NCBI RefSeq assembly: GCF_014145665.1
Contig: NZ_JACHTD010000001.1
Coordinates: forward strand, 186,001 to 250,000
Reading direction: 5' to 3'
Origin: Myroides sp. NP-2
GTDB lineage: Bacteria > Bacteroidota > Bacteroidia > Flavobacteriales > Flavobacteriaceae
DNA length: 64,000 bases
In this document: positions 33,186 to 43,674 of the stretch, piece by piece
Numbering within the stretch: the first letter of the stretch is position 1
How the letters are laid out: each line of letters begins with the position of its first letter
Translations under genes and position numbers: made by a program
The notes under the pieces: generated by a model
What the model saw: only the letters and a program-made list of their open reading frames with translations
Told to the model about the DNA's origin: nothing
Databases searched by the model: none

Positions 33186-35558
33186 TTAGTCTTGCTGCTC
33201 CAGATAGAACTCAATTGTCTGGGTATGGCCTTGCTCATCAGCAATGGTCAGGTAATTAACCCCCAATTTACCGTGAATGGCTGTTTCGTGAAATTGGCTT
33301 GTTGTACCAATGTATTGTTCGTTTAAATACCAAAACAACGCTTTATTGGCGCTACTCGCACTCGCTTTGGCAATAAAGGGTTGTACTTCAGAGTAGAAGT
33401 TTTTGGTCAGGTAAATGTGGTCCCCGTGTTTAGGATATATAAACTCAATCTTTTTTAACTGATCTTGGGTGATACAATCCCCTCTAAAAGGCGGTAAGTC
33501 TTGGTAATCACTATGTGATTTTCTGTAGAAATACGCCATCGTTGGCGGTAGAATAAACCATGGTGTAGGGCGGATTTGTTCGATGTCTTCACACTGACTG
33601 TTGACTTGATACTGCAAGGAAGCATCCAAGTGCACGAGTTTGTGATAGGGACATAGTGCGGTTTTCTTTGCCCGATACGGAATAAGGTTCATTTTGGTTT
33701 GAGGACAAGTAGGACCTGCAAGATAACCCGAGGATGTACAAACGGCTACTTCTTCTAAGTCGTTCAAAGGAATGGGCATCTCTTTTTGCTTGGGCAATAG
33801 CTTGAATAGATCAAATAGAATGGGGCCTGCCATGCGAACCCCACTAATGGAAGGTCGTCCTTCGCCTGTGGCATTTCCCACCCAAACACTGACAACGTAT
33901 TTTTTGTTGACCCCAATGGCCCAAGCATCGCGTCCGCCAAAACTCGTTCCCGTTTTCCACGCGATTTTAAGGGCTGAGTCGTAATATTGCCAGGCTTCAT
34001 CACCCTCGGGTCGATTTACTTTAGTTAGGGCTTCAAATGTATTGTAAATGGCTCCTGCACCCCAAATCGTTTTCTCCTTAGATGTTTCTCCAAAGGATGA
34101 AGCAATCCCCGCTTTCCAATTGAGCTCTTGCATTTCTTCGGTGCGATACGCCTGTTCTTTATTGTAGTAATGGACTGTGCCCACCATGCCTGCATAGGCT
34201 CTTGTCAATTGCCATAAACTGCTTTCCGCTCCTCCTAAGATAAGCGATAAACCATAGTGATCGGGGTATTTATTGATAGAACTCAGTTTGAGTTGTTGTA
34301 AATTGTCGTAAAAGCGATACACACCATATTGTTGTAACAGTAAGACAAAAGGAATGTTTAAAGAACGCGACAGCGCTTCATTGGCCGTCACGGCTCCTTC
34401 ATAGCTATTGGAGAAATTCGCAGGTTTATAACCGGAGATTACAACGGGAATATCAGCGACCAATTGATGCGGTAAAAGGGATGCATCATCGAGCATTGCC
34501 GCATATAAAAATGGCTTTAGAATACTGCCCGTACTTCGGGACGCTTGAATAATATCTACATCCTTTTGATGGGCGACGGTAGTAGGTGAATTTCCAATAT
34601 AGGCAATGACATCGCGATTTTCTACATCGACAATTAGCGCGGCTATATTGTAAACCTCGGCTTGTTTATAGTGTAAATAGTAGTTCTTCACAATAGCATT
34701 GGCACGTTGTTGTACAGCATAATCCACAGTGGTTGTCAAGCGCTCTTCTTTGTTTGTCTTTGCAATATACTGCAGCAGGTGAGGAGCAATTTGTGGCAGT
34801 TCATGTGGTTTTTGGGGTAAAGGTTCTGAAAGGGCCAACGCATAGGTACTTTGGTCAATACGTCCCCTGTCTAGTAGTTTTTTCAGTAGAGCATTGCGCT
34901 TTTGGAGCAAAATCTCTTGATTTTTTCCCGGATAGATTAAACGAGGTGCATTGGGCAATACTGCTAGAGTTGCACATTCAGCCCAGGAGAGTTGCTCAGG
35001 CGAAGTTCCGAAATAGCGCCATGCTGCAACATCGAGTCCCACCACATTACCCCCAAAAGGAGCATGGGATGCATAGAGACTTACAATTGATTTTTTACTG
35101 TACTTAAATTCCAATCGAGTTGCTTGAATCAGCTCTATTATTTTTTCAAAATAGGTGCGTTTTTTTCCATCTCTCGCTAATCGAATGGTTTGTTGGGTTA
35201 AGGTACTTCCTCCTCGTTTTACTTTTTTAGCCGATAAATTTGAGGCAAATGCCTTGACAATGGAAACGGGATTAAATCCCCAATGGTATTGGAAATATTC
35301 GTCTTCATAGGCAATGATGCACGTTTCGAATTTTTCTGGTACTTGATCCATAGCGGGAAATCGCCATTGACCATCACTTGCAATTTGTGCCGCTAGTAAC
35401 TGGTGATCCTTACTTTCAATTACGGTTGAATAGGGTTTTTCAAATAGGGTTTGAGGCAAACAAAAATAATAGGCAATCAAGGCGATCCCTATCAAAATAG
35501 AGCCTACTTTCTTTTTCGTGCTCCACGTCCGCCATTTTACATTGGGTCTGACTTTCAT
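33186..35558 (-). CDS. pbpC: Penicillin-binding protein 1C
   Basis: Bifunctional peptidoglycan synthase of ~790 residues in the periplasm, anchored by one N-terminal helix (~18-35). The GT51 glycosyltransferase part has EDEYFQYHWGFNPVSI (~90) and GGSTLTQQTIRLA (~115). The transpeptidase part has SxxK as STGSILKPF (~345) and KTGTSFGGRDAWAIG (~535). A C-terminal biPBP_C domain, special to PbpC, follows (~690-790). The alpha-2-macroglobulin gene lies just upstream, the classic yfhM-pbpC pairing. The Met at 35558 is favoured over 35567 (MLYMKVRP). Confidence 0.95.
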   Translation of the reverse strand: MKVRPNVKWRTWSTKKKVGSILIGIALIAYYFCLPQTLFEKPYSTVIESKDHQLLAAQIASDGQWRFPAMDQVPEKFETCIIAYEDEYFQYHWGFNPVSIVKAFASNLSAKKVKRGGSTLTQQTIRLARDGKKRTYFEKIIELIQATRLEFKYSKKSIVSLYASHAPFGGNVVGLDVAAWRYFGTSPEQLSWAECATLAVLPNAPRLIYPGKNQEILLQKRNALLKKLLDRGRIDQSTYALALSEPLPQKPHELPQIAPHLLQYIAKTNKEERLTTTVDYAVQQRANAIVKNYYLHYKQAEVYNIAALIVDVENRDVIAYIGNSPTTVAHQKDVDIIQASRSTGSILKPFLYAAMLDDASLLPHQLVADIPVVISGYKPANFSNSYEGAVTANEALSRSLNIPFVLLLQQYGVYRFYDNLQQLKLSSINKYPDHYGLSLILGGAESSLWQLTRAYAGMVGTVHYYNKEQAYRTEEMQELNWKAGIASSFGETSKEKTIWGAGAIYNTFEALTKVNRPEGDEAWQYYDSALKIAWKTGTSFGGRDAWAIGVNKKYVVSVWVGNATGEGRPSISGVRMAGPILFDLFKLLPKQKEMPIPLNDLEEVAVCTSSGYLAGPTCPQTKMNLIPYRAKKTALCPYHKLVHLDASLQYQVNSQCEDIEQIRPTPWFILPPTMAYFYRKSHSDYQDLPPFRGDCITQDQLKKIEFIYPKHGDHIYLTKNFYSEVQPFIAKASASSANKALFWYLNEQYIGTTSQFHETAIHGKLGVNYLTIADEQGHTQTIEFYLEQQD

Positions 35559-35614
35559 ATAAAGCAATACAGGGATATGGTTATCCCTGTATTTTGTATT
35601 GATTTAGAATTCCG

Positions 35615-38600
35615 TTATTTAATTACTTCCACCCATTGGCCGATGGTACGACAGCGATAAGTATTGTCATACATTGCATTGGCTTGTACCCCAGGTAAGT
35701 AGTAGTTTCCTAAGTAGGAAGCGTTTAGGGTTACGCGTAGGGTTTTGCTTGTATTGGCGTTTAACGTAAAGTAGAACATGGTTCGATCATCGCGAATATC
35801 CGTATAGTCTACTTGGTTTTGCGCGCCCCCTGCATCAGTATAGCGCAAGTTTACAATCTCCCAACCCGAAGGAACAATATGCGTTAATGCTACGTTTTCA
35901 ATACTTCGGTTGCTAGTGTTTGAGATGACAATATCACATACAAATTCAGTTCCTTGTTGTAAACTACTTGGATTTATTGCTACACCATTGGTTGAGCGAT
36001 AGTTTGTTCGGATTGTCAAGTTGCTTTGATCTGCTTGTTCTTCTCCCACAGGTAAAATTCCACTGGAAGTCAAACGCGCATAAAGGGTAGCTTTACTCTT
36101 ATTTTGAACCATCAAAGTATTGTTCGACTTGATGTTCTTTAGTTCTGTACTCACCATGGCTTTGGTTGTATTAACCTTAGCCTCTTGTCCGTTGTATGCG
36201 TACAACGTATTGATTCCATCACTTGGTTTATGCACGTTGACATAGCTAGCAATTGCGTTTAGGGCATAGGCCGTTGTCTGCGTGCTCATCCATTGAGATG
36301 ATCCCAATTTATTCGCTAGTTCAATGGCATATTCATGTGTTTTCACTTTGTTCGCTCCGCTGTTCATCATCGTTTCTAAAACCATAGCTAAATTGCGTTC
36401 ATAAGAGCCATAGTACGAATATCCTGAAATTTCATCCAAGGAAAGGTTGGCAATTAATTTTTGAGCGGCTTCTTTTTGTCCTGCAAGCGCATAGGCTGCT
36501 GCGAGGCGGAATTTAGCATTTGTAGAAATACCTTGAGTCTCTCTTAATCGGTTCATGGAAGCAACGTCCGCTTGTCCGGCTAGGGCCAAGGTATACAAGC
36601 GATATGCCTGAGCAAAATCAGAACTATAGCGTTTGTCGTACTTCCATTGACGGGCCATTTTTTGTTGGTATGCGATCCAGTTTGCTTTGCTATTCACCGG
36701 TAGTACATATCCTTTTTTCTCTGCTTCAAGATAGAAGTGGCCTACATAGGAAGTTGCCCAATCGTCGGCATAGCTGTTCCCTGGCCAATACGCAAATCCT
36801 CCATCGGAGAACTGACGTTGTGCCAAGCGTTGAATCCCTTCGTTTACATTGCGTTGGATGCTTTGTTTTTTGCTGTCATCCAATGTGATTAGCTCAGCGA
36901 GGTAAAGCTGCGGAAACACACCAGAGGTAATTTGTTCTGTACAACCATGAGGGAAGGTAATCAAGTAATTGAGACGGGTGGTCAAATTGATGTTCGGGAA
37001 GGTCGAAAGCTCTAAAGTAGCTTTGTTACTTCCTGCAATGCCAAAAGGAACCCAATCTAAGTTTTCTTGACCTTGTGGATCAACGGTTACTATTTGTGTA
37101 CGCGTAGTCACTGGGTTTGGATTGAGTACATCCAATTCAATGCTATACGTGGCTTTTTCTTTTCCTGAAGTAGCTTCAATATCAATTGTTGAAATTCCCG
37201 TTTTGTTGCCTACTTCTAGTTCAAAATACGCAATTTTATCATCAGGTTCGCTAAAGGTTACTTGTTGTGTAGACGAGCCGCTAATTTTAAATTTATCATC
37301 TGTTTTAACGGAAACTTTGACGTTTTTCACGTGGTTTTCCATGGCGAAAACCGTAACAGGTAAGGTGATTTTCTCTCCAGGAACTGCGCGTCGTGGCAAC
37401 GAACCTAAGATCATTAATGGGTTGTTTACTTTAACGGTTTTATCCGCATGACCATAGGCTCTGTGTTCCGTGTTAGAAGCGACGATCATCGTGCGAACAG
37501 AACCGATGTATTTCGGCAATTTGATTTCGTGTGAAGCTGTTTTGCCCTTTTCTAAGGTATATGGACCTGAGAAAATAACAACAGGCTTAAAGCGATTGGC
37601 TTTTTTGACTTGCCCTGCGCCTAAATCTTCATCCCCACCAATACTAAATACTTGATTAATAGTTCCGCCATAAGCTCCAATGATGTAGTCAAACACATCC
37701 CATGTGCGAACACCAAGTGCGGACTTACTATAGAAATTTTGCCATGGAGCCGGGGTTTTAAAACGCGTAAGATCCAATAATCCATCCTCGACAATGGCTA
37801 CCGTATACGTCATTTTGTTTCCATTTTTCTCCTTGACTTTTAAGGTGAATTTCTCTTCTGGACGTAATTTTTCTGGCATGATTATCTCAGGCTCTAATTT
37901 AGTCTTCTTGTTGTATACGCTGATTGGCGCAATTCCATATAGACGAATTGGCGAATTGTTAATTGTATAGGCATGTGGCTGAATCAAGGTAATGTTTATA
38001 TAGGCATTCGGAGCCATAGCCGCCGTTGCAGGTAATTCAAATGTCGTTTCGCCTTGTTTGGTTTGTACCCAATGCGTAGATAATACACTGCTGCCACTTT
38101 CTACAGAAACTAATGCTCTTCCTCCTTCACTTGAAGGGAAAGACAATTTGATCTTTTCGTCAACAGTATATTCTTTTTTATCCGTAGCAATTGACAGGGC
38201 AATTGCTTCTTTTCCTTCTCTGTGTTTGGTTTTGGCAGACCAATACGGCCAATCGACATACACTTGTTGAGAAGCGATATGCCCACTGTTTAAGTTGGTA
38301 ATCACTACTTCGTAGTTGCCCCAGTCTTGTTCGGGGATCTTTAATTTGAATTTAGTAGCTCCATTTGAAGAGGTCGTCAGTTGATCTGTACTATAAAGGC
38401 TGTAATAGTCCGAAGCGTTGTAATTGGATACGCCATACTCGTTCGAACTCCACCACCAGTATCCCTTTTTGCGGTATACATCTACGCGTACGTTTTGCCC
38501 TAATGCTTTACCGTCACTAGTTACAGTTACAATAGAAAAGGCCAACGGTTTATCCGTTTCATAATATCCGTATTTATTAGCTTCAGGAGCCTTTATTCCT

Positions 38601-41113
38601 ACATAACTCGCATAAGGAGAGTAGGTAAGAGTTGAAACATCTGTCGATACATCACCGCCGTTTTCATATACTTTGGTCGTTAAAATTGCTTTTAACATAG
38701 CGGAATTCTCAACAGTGTTCTTTAAGTTAAGCGAAAACGAGAATGTTCCGCTTTCACTTGTTCTACCCGAATACACATTGATATCTTCTGTTGCATAGGA
38801 AGATAAGCTGTTGTTAAATCGGTAATTCGGATAGGTTTTAAAGGTCGTTTGTTCAGGTAGTAATTTAATTTGTACCTCGGCTTTTAAATTTTTAGCCGTA
38901 CTTCCTTGTAGCCATTCTACTGTATAGTCGATTTTCTTGTTATAGTCATCAGAAGCGATAGTTTTCCCTTCTGCATTGTTTTTTATTTTTAAGCGATTAG
39001 GCTTAATTGTTTCTACTTTAATGCGCTTGTGAAATTTTGCACCTCCTACTTGGACAATCGCCTCCCAATTTCCTGTTGGAGCTTCTGTATCTGTTTTTAC
39101 TTTAAACGCATAGTGGTTGGCAACATTTTTCTTTTGCACGATTTGTTCGGTTACTTTTCCAAAAGGATCAGATAGCGTCAATTTAATCGGGTGATTATCT
39201 GGTAAAGGGTTGGCAATATCATCGAGGATAAATCCGATGTGAATATCGTCGCCAGGACGCCATACGCCGCGTTCTGTATAGACATAACCGTTCATTCCCT
39301 TTTGTAAGGTTGCGCCGTCCACATCGTAATTACTTACTGAAAGCGCATTGGCCTGATCGATTTTGATGTAAGTGGTATTGTTGTCTTGTTTTGCCAGAGC
39401 AAAAGAAGCTTTGGCTTTGCCGAGATTTACTTTGGCAATTCCATCACCGTCAGTTTTTGCTGTCGCTAACAATTGTTGTTGATAGCTATAAAATTCAACC
39501 GTTGCTCCATTGACAGGTGCTGTAGTTAAAATATTCGTTACAATCGCTGTGTAAACATTGTCGTTTCCACCTTTTACGATAATACCTAAATCACTAGCAA
39601 GCACGTTAGCGCTTGGCATTTGCGTATAGTAATAGTAAGCGTCAGAACATGGATCTTCGCGTTCTTCCCATGGGTAATAGCGGTAGTAGTACTCGTATTC
39701 GTCCTCCTCTGATTCTAAATCCTCCTCCACTTCAAAGTCTATTTCTTCCGCTGTCTCTTGTGTACAGTTGAGTGCATAGGCTTTTTTGAAAGAGAATTTT
39801 ACGTGGTAAATAGCTCCTGGATCTGGTTTAATTAAAGTAGATAAATCCAAAGCATAGGCATTCCATCTCAAGAGCGCTTTTGGATCTGGATTGGTCAATT
39901 CGATCGTTGTTTTTGCAATGGGCGCTGCAACGCTATAAAGAGAGTAGGAACCATCCAAGTTGTTGGATTGTAAAAACTGCAAAATATTGTTCTGGAATAC
40001 TTTATACACTTTTACGTCCACAGCCCTTAGCGAGGTGGCTTTAAAGTTGATTTTCAAATTTTCCGAAGAGGGTAAAATAGTTCCGTTTTGAAGTAATTGT
40101 ACTTCGGGTTTCGGAACAGCAAAGCTGATGGGTTGCGTGTGAATTGCATTCAATCGGTTGCCATAGCTATCTGCAATTCCCTCTTGCACCATTAGAATGG
40201 CTTCCTCTGGCAGCGCCTTTTCACTGTATACTTTGATTAGATTTCCCTCGATTAAAAAAGTCAGGGCTAAGCTTTCATAACCCTGTAAGCGGATTAATCC
40301 CTCTACACTTTGATTCTTTTTAACGGGATTCGTGAAGTTAATTGCAAACGAGTGATTATCTCCAAGTGTTGTTAATACTTGGTGAACCTCAAAAACATCT
40401 TGGGCTGGGATATCAAAGGTTTGCGTTGTTTTTTGCTCCAATTGCAGGGGCTTAGCATCAAGAGTTAAGGTTAATTCCGAAGCTTCTTTGTGGCGTTTTA
40501 TCCCTCGAATACTGAAGGGAAATTCTTTTGTCTCTTGGATATCTGCTGTTTGAAAAGATAGTTCAAGTCCTTGTTTGCCTTGTTGTGCTTTCGCTATCTT
40601 TTTGATCGTTTCTGTACTGGCCCAATCGCTGGATTTAATCACTCCGTGTAGGACGTAATTGTCTTTGTCGACGGATTGTAAATCAGTAAACTCAGTTGTG
40701 AATTGCTGAGGTACAGTATGTACCAAAAAAGAAAACGTTTGTTGGGCATCTTCCACGGGAGTTAGCTTACCCAAGTGGAAGTTAATGTGGTATTTCTGGT
40801 CTTGTTTCAGGCGCTCTGCCGGTTCAAAACGCAAGGTTTGATTGGCTAAATAATGCAATTTCCCTTTTACAGCAGGTGAAATGGTAAATAATTTAGCATC
40901 GACTTCTTGTTGATCTTGCCATTCACCCCAATTTTTGGTTAGGGCAATGTCGATCGGTGATTTGGATGAAATCATCCCTGTTGTGAAGGCCGTGATATAC
41001 TCGCTAAAATCCTTGGGATCTGAAAGCGGAAAGTCTTGGGCATCCTCTTTTTTACAAGCCTGTAAGAAGGCTAATAGCAGACACAGGGCCGTTAGTACAA
41101 TTTTTTTATTCAT
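35615..41113 (-). CDS. Bacterial alpha-2-macroglobulin family lipoprotein
   Basis: Very large periplasmic lipoprotein of 1832 residues, lipobox Cys in LAFLQACKKED. Thought to trap foreign proteases. It has many MG beta-sandwich domains, a bait-like region, and the thioester motif Cys-x-Glu-Gln seen in FPHGCTEQITSG (~1385), followed by an alpha/alpha toroid (thioester domain, with YWPGNSYADDWATSYVGHFY) and a C-terminal receptor-like beta domain. An acidic, Tyr-rich stretch (EEDLESEEDEYEYYYRYY, ~465) is unusual. It starts 11 bp after tadA and lies 57 bp before pbpC, so the three probably share a transcript; PbpC may repair peptidoglycan while this protein blocks proteases. Confidence 0.95.
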   Translation of the reverse strand: MNKKIVLTALCLLLAFLQACKKEDAQDFPLSDPKDFSEYITAFTTGMISSKSPIDIALTKNWGEWQDQQEVDAKLFTISPAVKGKLHYLANQTLRFEPAERLKQDQKYHINFHLGKLTPVEDAQQTFSFLVHTVPQQFTTEFTDLQSVDKDNYVLHGVIKSSDWASTETIKKIAKAQQGKQGLELSFQTADIQETKEFPFSIRGIKRHKEASELTLTLDAKPLQLEQKTTQTFDIPAQDVFEVHQVLTTLGDNHSFAINFTNPVKKNQSVEGLIRLQGYESLALTFLIEGNLIKVYSEKALPEEAILMVQEGIADSYGNRLNAIHTQPISFAVPKPEVQLLQNGTILPSSENLKINFKATSLRAVDVKVYKVFQNNILQFLQSNNLDGSYSLYSVAAPIAKTTIELTNPDPKALLRWNAYALDLSTLIKPDPGAIYHVKFSFKKAYALNCTQETAEEIDFEVEEDLESEEDEYEYYYRYYPWEEREDPCSDAYYYYTQMPSANVLASDLGIIVKGGNDNVYTAIVTNILTTAPVNGATVEFYSYQQQLLATAKTDGDGIAKVNLGKAKASFALAKQDNNTTYIKIDQANALSVSNYDVDGATLQKGMNGYVYTERGVWRPGDDIHIGFILDDIANPLPDNHPIKLTLSDPFGKVTEQIVQKKNVANHYAFKVKTDTEAPTGNWEAIVQVGGAKFHKRIKVETIKPNRLKIKNNAEGKTIASDDYNKKIDYTVEWLQGSTAKNLKAEVQIKLLPEQTTFKTYPNYRFNNSLSSYATEDINVYSGRTSESGTFSFSLNLKNTVENSAMLKAILTTKVYENGGDVSTDVSTLTYSPYASYVGIKAPEANKYGYYETDKPLAFSIVTVTSDGKALGQNVRVDVYRKKGYWWWSSNEYGVSNYNASDYYSLYSTDQLTTSSNGATKFKLKIPEQDWGNYEVVITNLNSGHIASQQVYVDWPYWSAKTKHREGKEAIALSIATDKKEYTVDEKIKLSFPSSEGGRALVSVESGSSVLSTHWVQTKQGETTFELPATAAMAPNAYINITLIQPHAYTINNSPIRLYGIAPISVYNKKTKLEPEIIMPEKLRPEEKFTLKVKEKNGNKMTYTVAIVEDGLLDLTRFKTPAPWQNFYSKSALGVRTWDVFDYIIGAYGGTINQVFSIGGDEDLGAGQVKKANRFKPVVIFSGPYTLEKGKTASHEIKLPKYIGSVRTMIVASNTEHRAYGHADKTVKVNNPLMILGSLPRRAVPGEKITLPVTVFAMENHVKNVKVSVKTDDKFKISGSSTQQVTFSEPDDKIAYFELEVGNKTGISTIDIEATSGKEKATYSIELDVLNPNPVTTRTQIVTVDPQGQENLDWVPFGIAGSNKATLELSTFPNINLTTRLNYLITFPHGCTEQITSGVFPQLYLAELITLDDSKKQSIQRNVNEGIQRLAQRQFSDGGFAYWPGNSYADDWATSYVGHFYLEAEKKGYVLPVNSKANWIAYQQKMARQWKYDKRYSSDFAQAYRLYTLALAGQADVASMNRLRETQGISTNAKFRLAAAYALAGQKEAAQKLIANLSLDEISGYSYYGSYERNLAMVLETMMNSGANKVKTHEYAIELANKLGSSQWMSTQTTAYALNAIASYVNVHKPSDGINTLYAYNGQEAKVNTTKAMVSTELKNIKSNNTLMVQNKSKATLYARLTSSGILPVGEEQADQSNLTIRTNYRSTNGVAINPSSLQQGTEFVCDIVISNTSNRSIENVALTHIVPSGWEIVNLRYTDAGGAQNQVDYTDIRDDRTMFYFTLNANTSKTLRVTLNASYLGNYYLPGVQANAMYDNTYRCRTIGQWVEVIK

Positions 41114-41124
41114 AGCTTTTTTAT

Positions 41125-41562
41125 TTATCTTCTCTTTTCAAAAAACGAACGCATGAGTGCTGCGCATTCCGCTGCTAAAACACCTGAGGTAACAAGGGTC
41201 TTTGGGTGGAGTTGACCTCCCATAGTCTGAAAACCTCTTTTTTCGTCACTTGCTCCCCAGACCACCCTTGAAATCTGACTCCAATACAAGGCCCCTGCAC
41301 ACATTTGGCAAGGTTCTAAAGTTACGAATAAAGTGCATGATTTCAGGTATTTAGCGTCTAAATAATTTGCTGCGGAAGATACTGCTTGCAATTCCGCATG
41401 AGCGGTGACATCGTGTAATAGTTCCGTGAGATTATGACATTTGGCAATGATTTTATCGTTGGAAACTACAATAGCGCCAACGGGAATCTCCCCTTTTTCA
41501 AAGGCCATTTGCGCCTCGCTTAGGGCGATTCGCATAAAGTATTCATCTGTGAAAATATCCAT
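41125..41562 (-). CDS. tadA: tRNA(Arg) adenosine-34 deaminase
   Basis: Zinc deaminase of 145 residues that makes inosine at the wobble position of tRNA-Arg(ACG). The motifs are HAELQAV (His-Ala-Glu, ~57) and LEPCQMCAGALYWSQI (Pro-Cys-x2-Cys, ~85). The tail GFQTMGGQLHPKT is typical of TadA. Divergent from dxs; it opens the leftward tadA-A2M-pbpC group. A TAACTTTG box (41590-41583) lies 21 bp upstream. Confidence 0.95.
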   Translation of the reverse strand: MDIFTDEYFMRIALSEAQMAFEKGEIPVGAIVVSNDKIIAKCHNLTELLHDVTAHAELQAVSSAANYLDAKYLKSCTLFVTLEPCQMCAGALYWSQISRVVWGASDEKRGFQTMGGQLHPKTLVTSGVLAAECAALMRSFFEKRR

Positions 41563-41910
41563 AACTCACGTTTATATTTAAGCAAAGTTAAGTGAAAAAC
41601 AGTTGTACTTATTTTATATCGTAAAAAAAACACTATATCTAGGGAGTTCTATAGATGAAAAATTAACTAGCTTACATCAAGAGAAAAGACGTTTTTTGGG
41701 CAACAAGGTTTTGTTTATAAATAGTGCATCCAGGTTGTTTATGGAACAAATATTTTGCATGCTGGATGATAAAGAGGAGCGAAGTATTTTTTACTAGATC
41801 ACATCCTTAGGTCTATTGATAGAAAAATTCGGTCTTGATTCAAGGGAAACAGCTAATACTAAAAACAAAGTTGTAATTTTGTTTTTCACAAAAGAATAGT
41901 AATAGGGCTT
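41563..41910. other. Divergent intergenic region tadA / dxs
   Basis: About 350 bp. Holds a leftward TAACTTTG box (41590-41583) for tadA and a rightward TAATTTTG box (41874-41881) for dxs, 30 bp before its ATG. A 64-codon frame (41603-41797) has only a TTG start and is not convincing. Confidence 0.5.
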
Positions 41911-43674
41911 ATGTTATTAGAACAAATCAAAGATCCTTCAGACCTGAGGAAACTGAGTATCGCTCAGTTGGAAGACTTAGCGGTTGAAATTCGACGATTT
42001 ATTATTGATGTTGTAGCCACCAAAGAAGGACATTTAGGTGCGAGTTTGGGCGTTGTTGAATTGACAATTGCCTTGCACTACGTTTTTGATACCCCGAATG
42101 ATTTATTGGTTTGGGATGTTGGACATCAAGCCTACGGACACAAATTGCTCACAGGGCGTCAGGGCGTGTTTCACACCAACCGACAAAAAGGGGGCATTAG
42201 TGGGTTTCCGCACAGAGAAGAAAGTCAATATGACGTTTTTGGCGTCGGGCATTCGTCTACGTCTATTTCTGCTGTTTTGGGAATGGCGATTGCCTCTAAA
42301 CTAAAAGGGGAGCCTGAGAAACAACATATTGCGGTGATTGGCGATGCCTCTATTGCGGCAGGTATGGCCTTCGAAGGGTTGAATCACGCAGGAGTCAGTG
42401 ATGCTAATATGTTGGTTGTGCTAAATGATAACGCCATAGGAATTGACCCCAGTGTTGGAGCGTTAAAAGATTATTTAACTTCCGTAAAAGAAGGGCGAAA
42501 CCACAAGCGAAACAACATGATTAAATCCTTGCATTTTGACTATAGAGGTCCCGTAGATGGACACGATTTAAAACTGTTAATCAAGGAGTTGACTAAGTTG
42601 AAAAAGCACAGGGGGCCCAAGTTTTTACACGTAATTACTACCAAAGGTAAAGGGTTAAAACAAGCGGAGGAGAATCAAGTAAAATACCACGCACCAGGTA
42701 AGTTTGACAGTGCAACAGGGGAATTGATCATCAAACAAGAAAAGGAATATCCCGCTAAATACCAAGATGTCTTTGGGCATACCTTGGTTGAATTAGCTGA
42801 ACAAAACCCTCTCATTGTAGGGATTACACCTGCTATGCCAACGGGAAGTTCCATGAAATATATGATGGATGCTTTTCCTGATCGCGCCTTGGACGTGGGA
42901 ATTGCCGAACAACATGCAGTTACCTTAGCGGCAGGTATGGCAACGCAGGGACTCATTCCCTATTGTGCCATTTATTCTACTTTTTTACAGCGCGCATACG
43001 ATCAGTTAATTCACGATGTGGCTTTGCAAAAACTACCCGTTGTCTTTTGTCTCGATCGCGCAGGTTTAGTCGGAGAGGATGGAGCTACTCATCAAGGTGT
43101 ATTTGATCTAGCCTATTTGAATTGCATTCCCAATATGGTGATTGCCGCTCCGTTGGACGAGGTCGAGTTGAGGCAGTTGTTGTACACCGTACAATTGGGA
43201 ATTGATACACCTTGGGCCATTCGCTATCCTAGAGGAAAAGGAGTAAAGCAGTCCGATTGGCGCGTGGGTTTTGAAAAACTTAACGTATCAATAACTAAAA
43301 ACTTAAGAAAAGGCGATAAATTTGCCATAATTTCAACAGGAGTAATAGGAAATAATGTCATACAAGCCTTTGAACAATGTGAAACCAACGCTTGGACACA
43401 CGAACATTTTTTGTTTGTTAAACCGTTGAATGAGCAGCGATTGCACGAAATATGTAAAAGTCATGTGCAAGTGGTGACCATTGAAGATGGCACAGTTAAA
43501 GGTGGTTTTGGAAGTAGTATAGCCCAATTTGTATCCCAGCATTACCCTGAGCTCTTAGTTGAGAATTTAGGTGTTCCCGATGTGTTTATCGAACACGGTA
43601 CTGTATTGGAACAGCAGCAAATTTGTGGTATAGATGTAGATTCAATTGTAAAATTAATTAGAGATAAGTTTTGA
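41911..43674 (+). CDS. dxs: 1-deoxy-D-xylulose-5-phosphate synthase
   Basis: Thiamine-diphosphate enzyme of 587 residues, first step of the MEP isoprenoid pathway (pyruvate + glyceraldehyde 3-phosphate). Motifs: HLGASLGVVELTIALHYVFD (~45), WDVGHQAYGHKLLTGR (~68), GDASIAAGMAFEGLNHAG (~145, ThDP/Mg site), DVGIAEQHAVTLAAGMA (~330) and FCLDRAGLVGEDGATHQG (~380). Slightly shorter than the ~620 usual for proteobacteria. The next gene starts inside its stop codon. It feeds the prenyl synthase at 11.7 kb. Confidence 0.96.
   Translation: MLLEQIKDPSDLRKLSIAQLEDLAVEIRRFIIDVVATKEGHLGASLGVVELTIALHYVFDTPNDLLVWDVGHQAYGHKLLTGRQGVFHTNRQKGGISGFPHREESQYDVFGVGHSSTSISAVLGMAIASKLKGEPEKQHIAVIGDASIAAGMAFEGLNHAGVSDANMLVVLNDNAIGIDPSVGALKDYLTSVKEGRNHKRNNMIKSLHFDYRGPVDGHDLKLLIKELTKLKKHRGPKFLHVITTKGKGLKQAEENQVKYHAPGKFDSATGELIIKQEKEYPAKYQDVFGHTLVELAEQNPLIVGITPAMPTGSSMKYMMDAFPDRALDVGIAEQHAVTLAAGMATQGLIPYCAIYSTFLQRAYDQLIHDVALQKLPVVFCLDRAGLVGEDGATHQGVFDLAYLNCIPNMVIAAPLDEVELRQLLYTVQLGIDTPWAIRYPRGKGVKQSDWRVGFEKLNVSITKNLRKGDKFAIISTGVIGNNVIQAFEQCETNAWTHEHFLFVKPLNEQRLHEICKSHVQVVTIEDGTVKGGFGSSIAQFVSQHYPELLVENLGVPDVFIEHGTVLEQQQICGIDVDSIVKLIRDKF

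Noticed and set aside
41603..41797. 64-codon ORF between tadA and dxs
   Set aside because: TTG start only, composition not protein-like, and it lies in a promoter-bearing divergent region.
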